A stretch of DNA of 64,000 bases, from positions 186,001-250,000 of the forward strand of contig JAUXRG010000090.1 in assembly GCA_030681795.1 (NCBI GenBank), given 5' to 3'. Source of the DNA: Rubrivivax sp. Its GTDB lineage: Bacteria; Pseudomonadota; Gammaproteobacteria; Burkholderiales; Burkholderiaceae_C. Position numbers and translations under genes: made by a program. This document shows positions 26,010 through 34,183 of this stretch, in pieces; the first letter of the stretch is position 1, and each line of letters starts with the position of its first letter. The notes under the pieces are model-generated. The model was given only the letters and a program-made list of their open reading frames with translations. It searched no databases and was not told the DNA's origin.

Positions 26010-26840
26010 GTGGGCTACCTCGCCGGGCGCGCGGTGCGGCTGCTCACCGCCACGGTGTGCCTCGCGGGCCTGAATGCCGCCTCGGCCGTTCACGCGCAGA
26101 TCGGCACGCCCGTCGCTGACCGGGAACTGGCGACGCTGGGCGGCGGCAAGGGCCGGGTGCTGGGCGATGTGGGCGCGAGCGTGCTGGTTTTTTTCCGCCC
26201 CGGACAGGAGCGTTCGAAGAGCGCACTCGAGGAACTCACCGGATGCCAGGCCAAGCTCGCCGGCAAGTCGGTGCGTTGGGCGGCGGTGGTCTCCGATGCC
26301 GCGCCGGCCGACGGCGTCGCGGCGCTCATGCGCGAGACGCGTTTCGCGGCGCCCGTGCTCGTGGATTCCGGCGACGCGCTCTACGGCAGCCTGGGCATCG
26401 CGCTGCACCCTGTCGTCGTGATCGTCGGCGCAGACCGGCGGCTGGCTGCGTTCGAACCTTTCCGCTCGCTCGATTTCTGCACCGTCGTCAGTGCGCGCAT
26501 CCGCCACACCTTGCGCGAAATCTCCGACGACGAGCTGCGCGCCGCGCTCGAGCCGCCGAGCGCCGCCATGCAAGGCGGCGCGGATCAGGTGGCGCGTCGC
26601 TACCACGCGCTGGCCGCGATGCAGTTCAAGGCCGGGAACCATGACAAGGCGCTGGACAGCGTGCGCAAGAGCCTGGAGCGAAACCCACAGTTCGCGCCGT
26701 CCCATGAGCTGATGGGCGAGATCCTGCTGGCGCAGATGAACTGCGTGGCAGCGGTCGACGCCTTCACCCAGGCGCTCGCACTGGATGCAAACAGCGCCGC
26801 GGCCAAGGCCGGCATCGAGCGCTGCAAGGCCGGCCGGTGA
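26010..26840 (+). CDS. Exported redoxin-like protein with TPR domain, no catalytic cysteines
   Basis: A 276-residue protein starting with a probable signal peptide (LLTATVCLAGLNAASAVHAQ). Residues about 35-170 have the layout of the AhpC/TSA-thioredoxin fold (SVLVFFRPGQERSKSALEEL, APVLVDSGDALYGSLG, HPVVVIVG), but the active-site position reads RPGQERS with no cysteine. The last 80 residues form at least two TPR units (AAMQFKAGNHDKALDSVRKS; LLAQMNCVAAVDAFTQAL). The GTG at 26010 is used because the frame has no better start after the previous stop only 4 bp upstream. Its place between cytochrome genes suggests a role in apocytochrome handling, by inference. Confidence 0.72.
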   Translation: MGYLAGRAVRLLTATVCLAGLNAASAVHAQIGTPVADRELATLGGGKGRVLGDVGASVLVFFRPGQERSKSALEELTGCQAKLAGKSVRWAAVVSDAAPADGVAALMRETRFAAPVLVDSGDALYGSLGIALHPVVVIVGADRRLAAFEPFRSLDFCTVVSARIRHTLREISDDELRAALEPPSAAMQGGADQVARRYHALAAMQFKAGNHDKALDSVRKSLERNPQFAPSHELMGEILLAQMNCVAAVDAFTQALALDANSAAAKAGIERCKAGR

Positions 26841-27047
26841 CGCGCCCGCGAAGCGGCGGGCGCCCGGTGCGAGCGGGCGATTCGCCATTTCGCGAACGCG
26901 TTTACCGAAGAACGCGAATGTCGGCGGCCCGCGCGAGGCCTTCGGTGGCCCCGTCCGGCTGCAGGTTGTCGCGCAAGCCTTTGAATTTCCTGTGGTTTTC
27001 CGCGCGGCGGCGCGCGCGGCGGCGGCCCCGGGCCGGGCGCCAACCCT

Positions 27048-27063
27048 AGGCACGCTCCATGCT
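27048..27063 (+). promoter_or_regulatory. Sigma-54-like promoter upstream of the four-heme cytochrome gene
   Basis: AGGCACG at 27048-27054, four bases, then ATGCT at 27059-27063. The match to TGGCACG-N4-TTGCW is 10 of 12, with GG at 27049-27050 and GC at 27061-27062 in the required GG-N10-GC spacing. Transcription would begin near 27075, giving a leader of about 58 bases to the ATG at 27133. The rest of the 292-bp gap (26841-27132) is GC-rich with no gene seen. A sigma-54 activator gene lies 6 kb away. Confidence 0.5.
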
Positions 27064-27132
27064 TACCTACGGAGGGGGCTGGGCCAGGAGCTCATCCAAG
27101 CTGTCTTTGGACAAAGAAACGGAGAGACGATC

Positions 27133-27738
27133 ATGAAGCGTGGAATCGGCAAGTGGGTCGCAAGCATGTTGGCCGCGGGTCTGGGGGTATTCGCCGCGCA
27201 GGTATCGGCGGCAAGCATCACAGGATCGCCGCACGATTTTTCCGGCGCGGGCTGGGGCAGCAACCAGGTCTGCATCTTCTGCCATGCGCCACACAACGCC
27301 AATGGCGGCACCCCGCTGTGGAATCACGCGGCGACCGTGGCGACATTCACGCTCTATTCGAGCCAGACCCTGACCACGCTCACGATGGCGCAGCCAGGCG
27401 GGGTCTCGAAGCTGTGCCTGTCGTGCCATGACGGGACGGTGGCGATGGACTCCTATGCAACGCGAACGGGAACAGAGAAGATGCTGGGCGACGGGATGCT
27501 CGGGACCAACCTCAGCAACGACCATCCGATCGGCTTCACCTACAACGCAGCGCTGGCCGCGGCCGATGGCGGCTTGGTGACTCCGGCAAGCGCGAGCTTG
27601 GTGGTCGCCAACGTCCCGCTCTACGACGCCAAGCTGGAATGCTCGAGCTGCCACAACGTGCACGACAACGCACTGGGCGGTTTTCTTCGCAAGAGCAACG
27701 CGGCTAGCGCCCTTTGCCTGAGTTGCCACACCAAGTGA
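27133..27738 (+). CDS. Secreted four-heme cytochrome c, possible filament-type (OmcE-like)
   Basis: A 201-residue protein with a signal peptide (KWVASMLAAGLGVFAAQVSA). It has four CXXCH motifs, starting at C47, C95, C170 and C195, and five other histidines (H34, H54, H65, H131, H177), enough for bis-His ligation of every heme. The small size, four hemes and wide spacing resemble the tetraheme cytochromes that polymerise into extracellular wires (OmcE type in Geobacter), as far as I remember that family; this needs a structural comparison. GGAGAG precedes the ATG. It stands alone between two intergenic regions of about 300 bp, each holding a sigma-54-like site, so it may be independently and strongly expressed, as a filament subunit would be. 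Confidence 0.85.
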   Translation: MKRGIGKWVASMLAAGLGVFAAQVSAASITGSPHDFSGAGWGSNQVCIFCHAPHNANGGTPLWNHAATVATFTLYSSQTLTTLTMAQPGGVSKLCLSCHDGTVAMDSYATRTGTEKMLGDGMLGTNLSNDHPIGFTYNAALAAADGGLVTPASASLVVANVPLYDAKLECSSCHNVHDNALGGFLRKSNAASALCLSCHTK

Positions 27739-28046
27739 ATTGAGCTGGACAAGGCGAGGGGCCATTGGGGGCGGGTGCGGCGAGCGCCGCACAGCGCCCG
27801 CTCGGTGGTTGCCCGCGGCAAGCGGCAGCGCTCTGTGGTTCGGGGTTTCGAAAGCGGTCACTCCGCGCATCGGACCCGGGCAACAGAGCTTCTCCTTTGT
27901 GCGCTGGCACCTTGTGGCTCTTCGCGAGCCCGTGCCGCGTGGCGGCACGCCTGGCCGGCACGGTGCACGGTGCTCGACGCCCTTGACGGTTTCCCACAGC
28001 GTCCGCCATGCTCGCCTGTCCTGAGCCCACCCATTCCCGGATCCCT
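27739..28046 (+). promoter_or_regulatory. Intergenic region before the NHL-barrel operon, weak sigma-54-like site
   Basis: A 308-bp gap without a supported gene. At 27952-27967 there is TGGCCGG, four bases, GTGCA, with the correct GG-N10-GC spacing (27953-27954 and 27965-27966) and 9 of 12 consensus matches. Transcription would start near 27978, about 69 bases before the ATG at 28047. In such GC-rich DNA a 9/12 match has limited weight; it gains some support from the two better sites in the same locus. Confidence 0.3.
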
Positions 28047-29180
28047 ATGACCATGCCCAGCTCGATCGTCTTGCGGCTGCAGTTCATGGGCGCCGTATTC
28101 GCTGCCCTGGCCTGGCTTGCGGGCTGCACGACGCCGCCAACCGTCCAGCCCCAGGCCACCGTCTTCTACCCGCCGCCGCCGGATGCACCGCGCATCCAGC
28201 ATCTGGCGACATTCGCCAACGCGCGCGACCTGACGAGCTCACGCAGCGGTTTCGCCGACTTCGTGCTCGGTGCCGAGGGGGCCGAGCATGCGCTCGTGCG
28301 GCCCTATGGCGCGACGCTGTTCGAGGGCAAGCTCTACGTCGCCGACAGTCGGGCGCCCGGGCTGGTCGTATTCGATCTCGTGGCGCGCAAATTCGCCATC
28401 GTCGAAGGGGCGGGGGCGGGGCGTATGCAGCGCCCGATCAACGTCACGATCGACACCGACGGCACCCGGTACATCACGGACACCGCACGCAATCAGGTCC
28501 TCGTCTACGACCGCGGCGACCGTTTTGTCGCGGCTTTCGGCGACAAGGGCGAGTTCAAGCCCGTCGATACCCTGGTCGCGGGCGACCGGCTCTACGTCGT
28601 CGATATCGAACACCACGAAGTCAGGGTGCTCGACAAGCGCACCGGCAAGTTGCTGTTCAAATTCGGCAAACCGGGCAGCACCGAGGAAGGTGCGCTGTTC
28701 CAGCCGACCAACCTCGCGCTCGCCCCCGATGGCGACATCTACGTCGTCGAAACCGGGAATTTCAGGGTCTCGAGGTTCACCCGGGACGGCAAATTCGTCC
28801 GCCGCTTCGGTGAATCCGGCCAGGCGCCGGGCAATTTCGCGCGGCCCAAGGGCATCGCCGTCGACCGCGCCGGGCGCGTCTATGTCAGCGACGCGGCGTT
28901 CCAGAATGTCCAGGTCTTCGATGACCGCGGCCGGGTGCTGATGGTATTTGGCCAGCCGGCCAACGGCGCAGCCGGGCTCAATCTGCCGGCGGGAGTGGCC
29001 ATCGACTACGACAACGTGGCACTTTTCCAACCCCGTGCGGCTCCGGGCTTCAAGCTCGAATATGTGATCCTCGTGGTGAGTCAGTTCGGGCCGGACCAGG
29101 TCGATGTTTTCGGCTTCGGCCGCATGGAGGGTGCCAGCTACCCCGTCGACGACAAGACGGCCGCGAAGCCGGGCGGATGA
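28047..29180 (+). CDS. NHL-repeat beta-propeller lipoprotein 1
   Basis: A 377-residue protein with a lipoprotein signal (hydrophobic helix ending LAGC, lipidation at that cysteine). The mature chain carries about six NHL-type repeats, recognisable by stretches such as LYVADSRAPGLVVFD, RYITDTARNQVLVYD, IYVVETGNFRVSRF and VYVSDAAFQNVQVFD. NHL propellers are rigid protein-binding scaffolds without a fixed enzymatic role. It is followed after 6 bp by an outer-membrane barrel gene and then a second NHL lipoprotein. NHL propellers recur near extracellular cytochrome genes in metal-reducing bacteria, from memory, so a part in assembling or docking the cytochrome is a reasonable inference. Confidence 0.85.
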   Translation: MTMPSSIVLRLQFMGAVFAALAWLAGCTTPPTVQPQATVFYPPPPDAPRIQHLATFANARDLTSSRSGFADFVLGAEGAEHALVRPYGATLFEGKLYVADSRAPGLVVFDLVARKFAIVEGAGAGRMQRPINVTIDTDGTRYITDTARNQVLVYDRGDRFVAAFGDKGEFKPVDTLVAGDRLYVVDIEHHEVRVLDKRTGKLLFKFGKPGSTEEGALFQPTNLALAPDGDIYVVETGNFRVSRFTRDGKFVRRFGESGQAPGNFARPKGIAVDRAGRVYVSDAAFQNVQVFDDRGRVLMVFGQPANGAAGLNLPAGVAIDYDNVALFQPRAAPGFKLEYVILVVSQFGPDQVDVFGFGRMEGASYPVDDKTAAKPGG

Positions 29181-29186
29181 GGGCCC

Positions 29187-31301
29187 ATGCACAGGCGGCT
29201 GCAGGACCAGGGTCTGTCGGGGACGCGCTGGACCAAGGTCATCGCGATCGGCCTGCTGGCACTGCCCTACGCCCAGTGCAGTTGGGCGCAGCGGGAAGCT
29301 GGCGTGCGGATCGCGGAAAGCGCGCAGACCGCCTGGTACCGAATGACGAGTGCCGATGGCTATGCGCGGCTGATCTACTGGCGCGACAGCAACGAGAACG
29401 CCTCCGCGCTCTCCGAGGCGGACCCGACCGCGGTGCTGCGGTCTCGCCAGGCGGTTTCGGACCTGCGCGGCGAGGTCTTCCTCATGACGCACGGCTATGT
29501 CTACCACCCCAACCTGCTGCTGCTCGATCTCGGCGCCGGGCTCATATTCGACCGCAACAGCCTTGCGAGTGACGGCATGGCGTCGGTGTCGCGCGGCACG
29601 CTGTACAACCTCAACGCCCGTGCCCAGTTTCTGCGCGGCAAGCCATATCGCGGCGGGCTTTTCTTCGAGCGCACGAACGACAGCCAGGCGGTGGGCCCCG
29701 CGCAAAGCCTGTTGACCGAGAACACCAGCTACGGTTTCGACTTCTCGCTGCTCGCGCCGGTGACGCCGCTGCCGCTGCGCGTGGATGCAAGACGGTTCCA
29801 CAGCCAGGGCCAAGGTGCCGAGCAGGTCATCGACGATCGCATCGACGAGATCAACTTCCGCGCCGAGCGGGCCTGGCGCGGACTGGGCGAAACCCGGTTG
29901 CATTACCAGGCGATCGAGAGCGACTCCCGCAGCGGGAGTCTGGGTCTGCCGATCCGGGCCACGCGCTCGCACACCGAGCGTGCCGACCTCGATACGAACC
30001 TCGTATTCGGCGCCCGCAAGGAGTACGAACTCACCCAGGGCATTTCACTCAATACCCTGAGCTACACCGCCAACGAGGACATCGCCGTCGACCACCGGCA
30101 GTTCCGCTTCAACCTCCAACTGCGCGGCCGCCCCTCCGCGGCATTGCAGACGCACGCGCGCTACCAGTTCGACGAAAACGACCAGCGCGCGGCATCGAGC
30201 CCACAGACGTCCCGCCTGAGTGCCGTGAACGCCGGCCTGAGCTACCAGCCCAGCCCGCAACTCGGCGCCACGCTCGAAGCCCGCACGGCGCTCGAGCGCT
30301 CCAGCGTCCTCTCTTCGACGCAATCGGGGTTCAATGGCTCGCTGCTGTACAGGCACGCCCTGCCGTTGGGCGAATTGACGGCAGGCTACGGCGGCAACTT
30401 CTTCTGGCGCGACCAGAATGCCGCCGAGCCCGTGGCGCAGGTCGTGGGTGAGCGCGTCACGCTCGCGGGCACCAGCACGGTCACGCTGCGGCAACTGCAG
30501 GTGATCGCAAACAGCGTCGTGGTGAGCAACGCCCCACGCACCCAGATCTTCCTCGAAGGCAAGGACTACGTGCTTTCGCAAGTGGGCCTGAACACGCGCA
30601 TCCAGCGTCTGATCGCCGGCAACATCCTCGACGGCCAGGACGTCGTGATCGACTACGACTTCGACACGGGGGGAACCTACACGCGCACGCAACTCGACCA
30701 CACCGTCGAGTTCGGCTGGAACCTCAAGAGCCTCGCCAGCGTATACGTCCGTTTTCTGGATTCCGCGCCGAATATTGTCTCCGGCACACCGAACGCGCCG
30801 CTCAATACGATCCGCAGCACGACCTACGGCGCCCGCGGCGACTTCCCCCTGACACTGGGGAGCGAGGAGTTGCAACTGGGCGGCAATATGGAGCGCGAGG
30901 ACCGGCGCGAGACCCTGGCGCCGTTTCAGCGTTCGACGGTCGAGATCTTCGGCGAAACGACCTTGCCGCGCGTGACCAGGGGAGGCCTGCGGCTGGGGGC
31001 GCGGCATCAAACCGTCGAATACACCTCTTTGCCCGAGCAGGACGTGAATCAGAAGAGCTACAGCCTCAAGCTCTGGTCGCGAATCGCAACCGGCGTCGAC
31101 ATGTCGCTCGAAGCCACTCGCACCAGCGATACCGGCACGCCGCAGGCCACGCGCCAGTCCACGTCGGCGCTGGCCAAGGCGCGGTGGCGGGTGCGTCGAT
31201 TCCTCATGACGTTCGAATGGAGCCGCAACCATGAGGTGCAAGGCCCCACGGAACGCACGCACACGCGTGCCCGGCTCGAGTTGCGCAGGAACCTATGGTG
31301 A
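29187..31301 (+). CDS. Outer-membrane beta-barrel protein of the cytochrome locus
   Basis: A 704-residue protein with a signal peptide (VIAIGLLALPYAQCSWAQ) and no internal hydrophobic helices. From about residue 50 to the end it shows alternating hydrophobic and polar residues in stretches of 10-14 with periplasmic-type turns, and it ends in an aromatic residue (RRNLW), as outer-membrane barrels do. A block near residues 430-505 (TVTLRQLQVIANSVVV, FLEGKDYVLSQVG, GQDVVIDYDFDTG) looks like a small non-barrel domain inside the barrel. It lacks the CXXC of MtrB. Set between NHL lipoproteins and multiheme cytochromes, it may form the porin part of a porin-cytochrome conduit or a secretion channel for cytochrome; both are inference. 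Confidence 0.75.
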   Translation: MHRRLQDQGLSGTRWTKVIAIGLLALPYAQCSWAQREAGVRIAESAQTAWYRMTSADGYARLIYWRDSNENASALSEADPTAVLRSRQAVSDLRGEVFLMTHGYVYHPNLLLLDLGAGLIFDRNSLASDGMASVSRGTLYNLNARAQFLRGKPYRGGLFFERTNDSQAVGPAQSLLTENTSYGFDFSLLAPVTPLPLRVDARRFHSQGQGAEQVIDDRIDEINFRAERAWRGLGETRLHYQAIESDSRSGSLGLPIRATRSHTERADLDTNLVFGARKEYELTQGISLNTLSYTANEDIAVDHRQFRFNLQLRGRPSAALQTHARYQFDENDQRAASSPQTSRLSAVNAGLSYQPSPQLGATLEARTALERSSVLSSTQSGFNGSLLYRHALPLGELTAGYGGNFFWRDQNAAEPVAQVVGERVTLAGTSTVTLRQLQVIANSVVVSNAPRTQIFLEGKDYVLSQVGLNTRIQRLIAGNILDGQDVVIDYDFDTGGTYTRTQLDHTVEFGWNLKSLASVYVRFLDSAPNIVSGTPNAPLNTIRSTTYGARGDFPLTLGSEELQLGGNMEREDRRETLAPFQRSTVEIFGETTLPRVTRGGLRLGARHQTVEYTSLPEQDVNQKSYSLKLWSRIATGVDMSLEATRTSDTGTPQATRQSTSALAKARWRVRRFLMTFEWSRNHEVQGPTERTHTRARLELRRNLW

Positions 31302-32326
31302 CGCGTCGCAGCTGGCACCTTGCATGGCTGCTGGGCGGCCTGCTCGCGCTGGGCGCCTGCGCGCCCGTGGCGCTGCGGCCCAAGGACCAGGCGCCGTTGG
31401 TGTGGCCGGAAGAAGTCGACGTGCCGGCGCGCATCGAATACGTCATGGCGTTCTCGAGCCCCGAGGAATTCGGCATCGGCAAGGGGCTGCTGCAGCGGGT
31501 CGGGGAATTCTTCTTCGGGCCCAGCGAGTTTCGCCTCGTCCGCCCGATGGCCGTCCTCGCGGTGAAGGGCGTCGTCTTCGTCGCCGACCCGGGAGCCCGG
31601 GGAGTGCATCGCTTCGACCGGGCGGGCGAGCGCTACGACCTGATCGGCGCGGAGGGCGGCACCGCGCTGCCCTCGCCCGTCGGGCTCGCCGCGGGCCGCG
31701 ACGGCGAGGTCTACGTGACGGACTCCGTGCGCGCCGCGGTGCTGGTGATCCGACCCGGCGCGAAGGACGCGGTGGCGCTCGATGTCGCAAAGATGCGCCA
31801 ACCCACCGGGATCGCGACGGATGTCGCCACGGGACGCCTGTACGTCGTCGACACCACGGCGCACCAGGTGAATGTCTTCGAGCGCGACGGAGCGCTGCGC
31901 TCCAGCTTCGGCGTGCGGGGTACCGGTGACGGTGAGTTCAATTACCCGACGCAGATCTGGCGCGACGGCCGCGGACGAATCTTCGTCACGGACTCGTTGA
32001 ATTTCCGCATCCAGGTCTTCGACGACCAGGGGCGCTTCCTGCGGCAATTCGGCCAGGCGGGTGACGGCACGGGCGACTTCATGCGACACAAAGGCGTGGC
32101 GACCGACAGCTACGGGCATGTCTATGTCGTCGACGCACTGGCCAACGCGCTGCAGATCTTCGACGAGGCCGGCCGGCTGCTGCTGTCGCTGGGCACACTC
32201 GGCAGGAAGCGCGGCGAATTCTGGTTGCCGACAGGCATCCATGTCGCCGACAACGATGAGATTTTTGTCGCGGACACCTACAACGGGCGGGTCCAGGTAT
32301 TTCGCTATATCGGAGGGTCGCCATGA
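31295..32326 (+). CDS. NHL-repeat beta-propeller lipoprotein 2
   Basis: A 343-residue protein with lipobox LGAC after a hydrophobic signal and about six NHL-type repeats (VFVADPGARGVHRFD, VYVTDSVRAAVLVI, LYVVDTTAHQVNVFE, IFVTDSLNFRIQVFD, VYVVDALANALQIFD, IFVADTYNGRVQVF). It overlaps the barrel gene by 7 bp and the following 12-heme cytochrome gene by 4 bp (ATGA), so the three are translationally linked. It is a paralogue of the lipoprotein at 28047. The two may bracket the barrel, one propeller on each side of the membrane or both periplasmic; the sequence does not decide this. Confidence 0.85.
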   Translation: MVTRRSWHLAWLLGGLLALGACAPVALRPKDQAPLVWPEEVDVPARIEYVMAFSSPEEFGIGKGLLQRVGEFFFGPSEFRLVRPMAVLAVKGVVFVADPGARGVHRFDRAGERYDLIGAEGGTALPSPVGLAAGRDGEVYVTDSVRAAVLVIRPGAKDAVALDVAKMRQPTGIATDVATGRLYVVDTTAHQVNVFERDGALRSSFGVRGTGDGEFNYPTQIWRDGRGRIFVTDSLNFRIQVFDDQGRFLRQFGQAGDGTGDFMRHKGVATDSYGHVYVVDALANALQIFDEAGRLLLSLGTLGRKRGEFWLPTGIHVADNDEIFVADTYNGRVQVFRYIGGSP

Positions 32327-34092
32327 TCTGCGGCAACGAGCGTTTCGCACGATTCGTGGCCGCATTCCTGGCGTTGGCCGCGGGCTGTGCCCTCATGCTC
32401 ATCGCGCCGCCGCTGGCGGACGCAGGGATTGCCACGACCAAGCACAACCTGTCGGTGAGCGGGCCCGGCACGCGCAAGGCGGCTGGCGAATCCGAGATCT
32501 GCGTGTTCTGCCACGCCCCCCACAACGCTTCGCCCAGCGGCCAGCTGTGGAACCGGCGGCTGCCGACGAGCAGCTACACCCCGTATACGAGCTCCACGCT
32601 GAAGGGCAGCCCAGGCCAACCCAACGGGGCGTCCCTGCTATGCCTGAGCTGCCACGACGGCACGATCGCCCTGGGCGAGGTGCTGAGCCGCGCGGCGACG
32701 ATTCCGATGCTCGGCGGCACCCTGAGCGGCGACACGCTCCTGGGGACGAGCCTCTCCGACGATCATCCCGTGTCCTTCAGGTTCGACGCCGCGTTGCGTG
32801 CGGCGCGCGGCGAGCTGGTGGACCCGTCGACCTTGGTCAAGCCCAGCAAGGTGCGACTCGACGCCAACGGCCAGTTGCAGTGCACCGCCTGCCACGATGC
32901 GCACGACAATACGAACAGCAAATTCCTGGTGGTCAGCAATGCGGCGTCGGCGCTGTGCCAGACCTGCCACCTGAAGAACTACTGGTCGAGCAGCAAGCAC
33001 AAGCACTCGCCGAAAACCTGGAACGGCATGGGCGCCGATCCCTGGCCGCACACCACCGCGACGACGGTCGCCGCGAACGCCTGCGAAAACTGCCACCGGC
33101 CGCATACGGCGGGCGGCGGACCGCGCTTGCTCAACCATGCGGCGGAAGAAAGCAATTGCCTGGCCTGCCACAACGGCAACGTCGCAGCGAAGAATATCCA
33201 GGCCGAATTCAGCAAGGCCTACGCGCACGACATCGGCACCTATACGGGCATCCACACGCCGAGCGAACCCGGCTCCGTGGCGACCTCGCATGTCGAGTGC
33301 GTGGATTGCCACAATCCGCATGCGGTCAACGCGACGCTGGGCTCCACGCCCGCCGTGACGACGAGCCCGACGATTCCCGGCTCGCTCGCGGGGGTGCGCG
33401 GGATCCACATCGGCGGCTCGCCGGTCAACCCCGCCACGGCGGAGTACGAGATCTGCTTTCGCTGCCATGCCGATGGCGCCGGCAACACGCCGGCGCCGCG
33501 CACGGCGCGCCAGATCGTGCAGAACAACAAGCGGCTGGAGTTCCAGACCTCGAATCCGTCCTACCACCCACTCGCCGGGGCGGGCCGGAGCACGAACGTC
33601 CCGTCGCTGCTCGCACCGTGGTCGACCTCCAGCCGAGTCAAGTGCACGGACTGCCACAACAACAACCTCGGGCCCTACAGCAGCGGCACCGGCACGACGC
33701 CTGCGGGCTCCGGCGTCAACGGCGCGCATGGGTCGACATATCCGCTGCTGCTGGAGCGCCAGTATGTGACCGCCGACTACACCTCGGAGAGCGCCACGAA
33801 CTACGCCCTTTGCTACAAGTGCCACAGCCGGACCAGCATCCTGAGCAACGCGACATTCGGGGATCACAGCAAGCACATCGTCGAGGCTCGCACCCCCTGC
33901 AATGTGTGCCATGACCCGCACGGCATCAGCAGCACGCAGGGCACGGCGACGAACAACGCGCGACTGATCAACTTCGACACTTCGATCGTCCGACCCAGTG
34001 GTGGCGTCCTGCGGTGGACGCAAACGGGAACGAACCGCGGGAGTTGCACGCTGATCTGCCACGGCAGGAACCACAGCAACTGGACCTACTGA
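32323..34092 (+). CDS. Secreted twelve-heme cytochrome c
   Basis: A 589-residue protein with a signal peptide (FVAAFLALAAGCALMLIAPP). There are eleven CXXCH sites (CVFCH, CLSCH, CTACH, CQTCH, CENCH, CLACH, CVDCH, CFRCH, CTDCH, CYKCH, CNVCH) and one CXXXCH (CTLICH) near the C-terminus. The first 150 residues (TKHNLSVSGPG, ICVFCHAPHNAS, LCLSCHDGTIALG, SDDHPVSF) repeat the module seen in the cytochromes at 24297 and 27133; the later part is an additional chain. Ser/Thr/Gly-rich linkers are typical of extracellular cytochromes. Translationally coupled to the NHL lipoprotein and barrel, it is the best candidate for the electron-carrying partner of that conduit. Confidence 0.88.
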   Translation: MICGNERFARFVAAFLALAAGCALMLIAPPLADAGIATTKHNLSVSGPGTRKAAGESEICVFCHAPHNASPSGQLWNRRLPTSSYTPYTSSTLKGSPGQPNGASLLCLSCHDGTIALGEVLSRAATIPMLGGTLSGDTLLGTSLSDDHPVSFRFDAALRAARGELVDPSTLVKPSKVRLDANGQLQCTACHDAHDNTNSKFLVVSNAASALCQTCHLKNYWSSSKHKHSPKTWNGMGADPWPHTTATTVAANACENCHRPHTAGGGPRLLNHAAEESNCLACHNGNVAAKNIQAEFSKAYAHDIGTYTGIHTPSEPGSVATSHVECVDCHNPHAVNATLGSTPAVTTSPTIPGSLAGVRGIHIGGSPVNPATAEYEICFRCHADGAGNTPAPRTARQIVQNNKRLEFQTSNPSYHPLAGAGRSTNVPSLLAPWSTSSRVKCTDCHNNNLGPYSSGTGTTPAGSGVNGAHGSTYPLLLERQYVTADYTSESATNYALCYKCHSRTSILSNATFGDHSKHIVEARTPCNVCHDPHGISSTQGTATNNARLINFDTSIVRPSGGVLRWTQTGTNRGSCTLICHGRNHSNWTY

Positions 34093-34183
34093 CACCTCGC
34101 GGGGCCGCGCCATCCCAGGCACAGGGGTGGGCGTGCAAGGGGAACGGGCCGAGCAATTCCGGACGGACAAACGGGACACAGCG

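Noticed and set aside
34117..34132. Sigma-54-like AGGCACA site upstream of the seven-heme gene
   Set aside because: The spacing between GG and GC is 11 instead of 10 bases, which sigma-54 does not usually tolerate.
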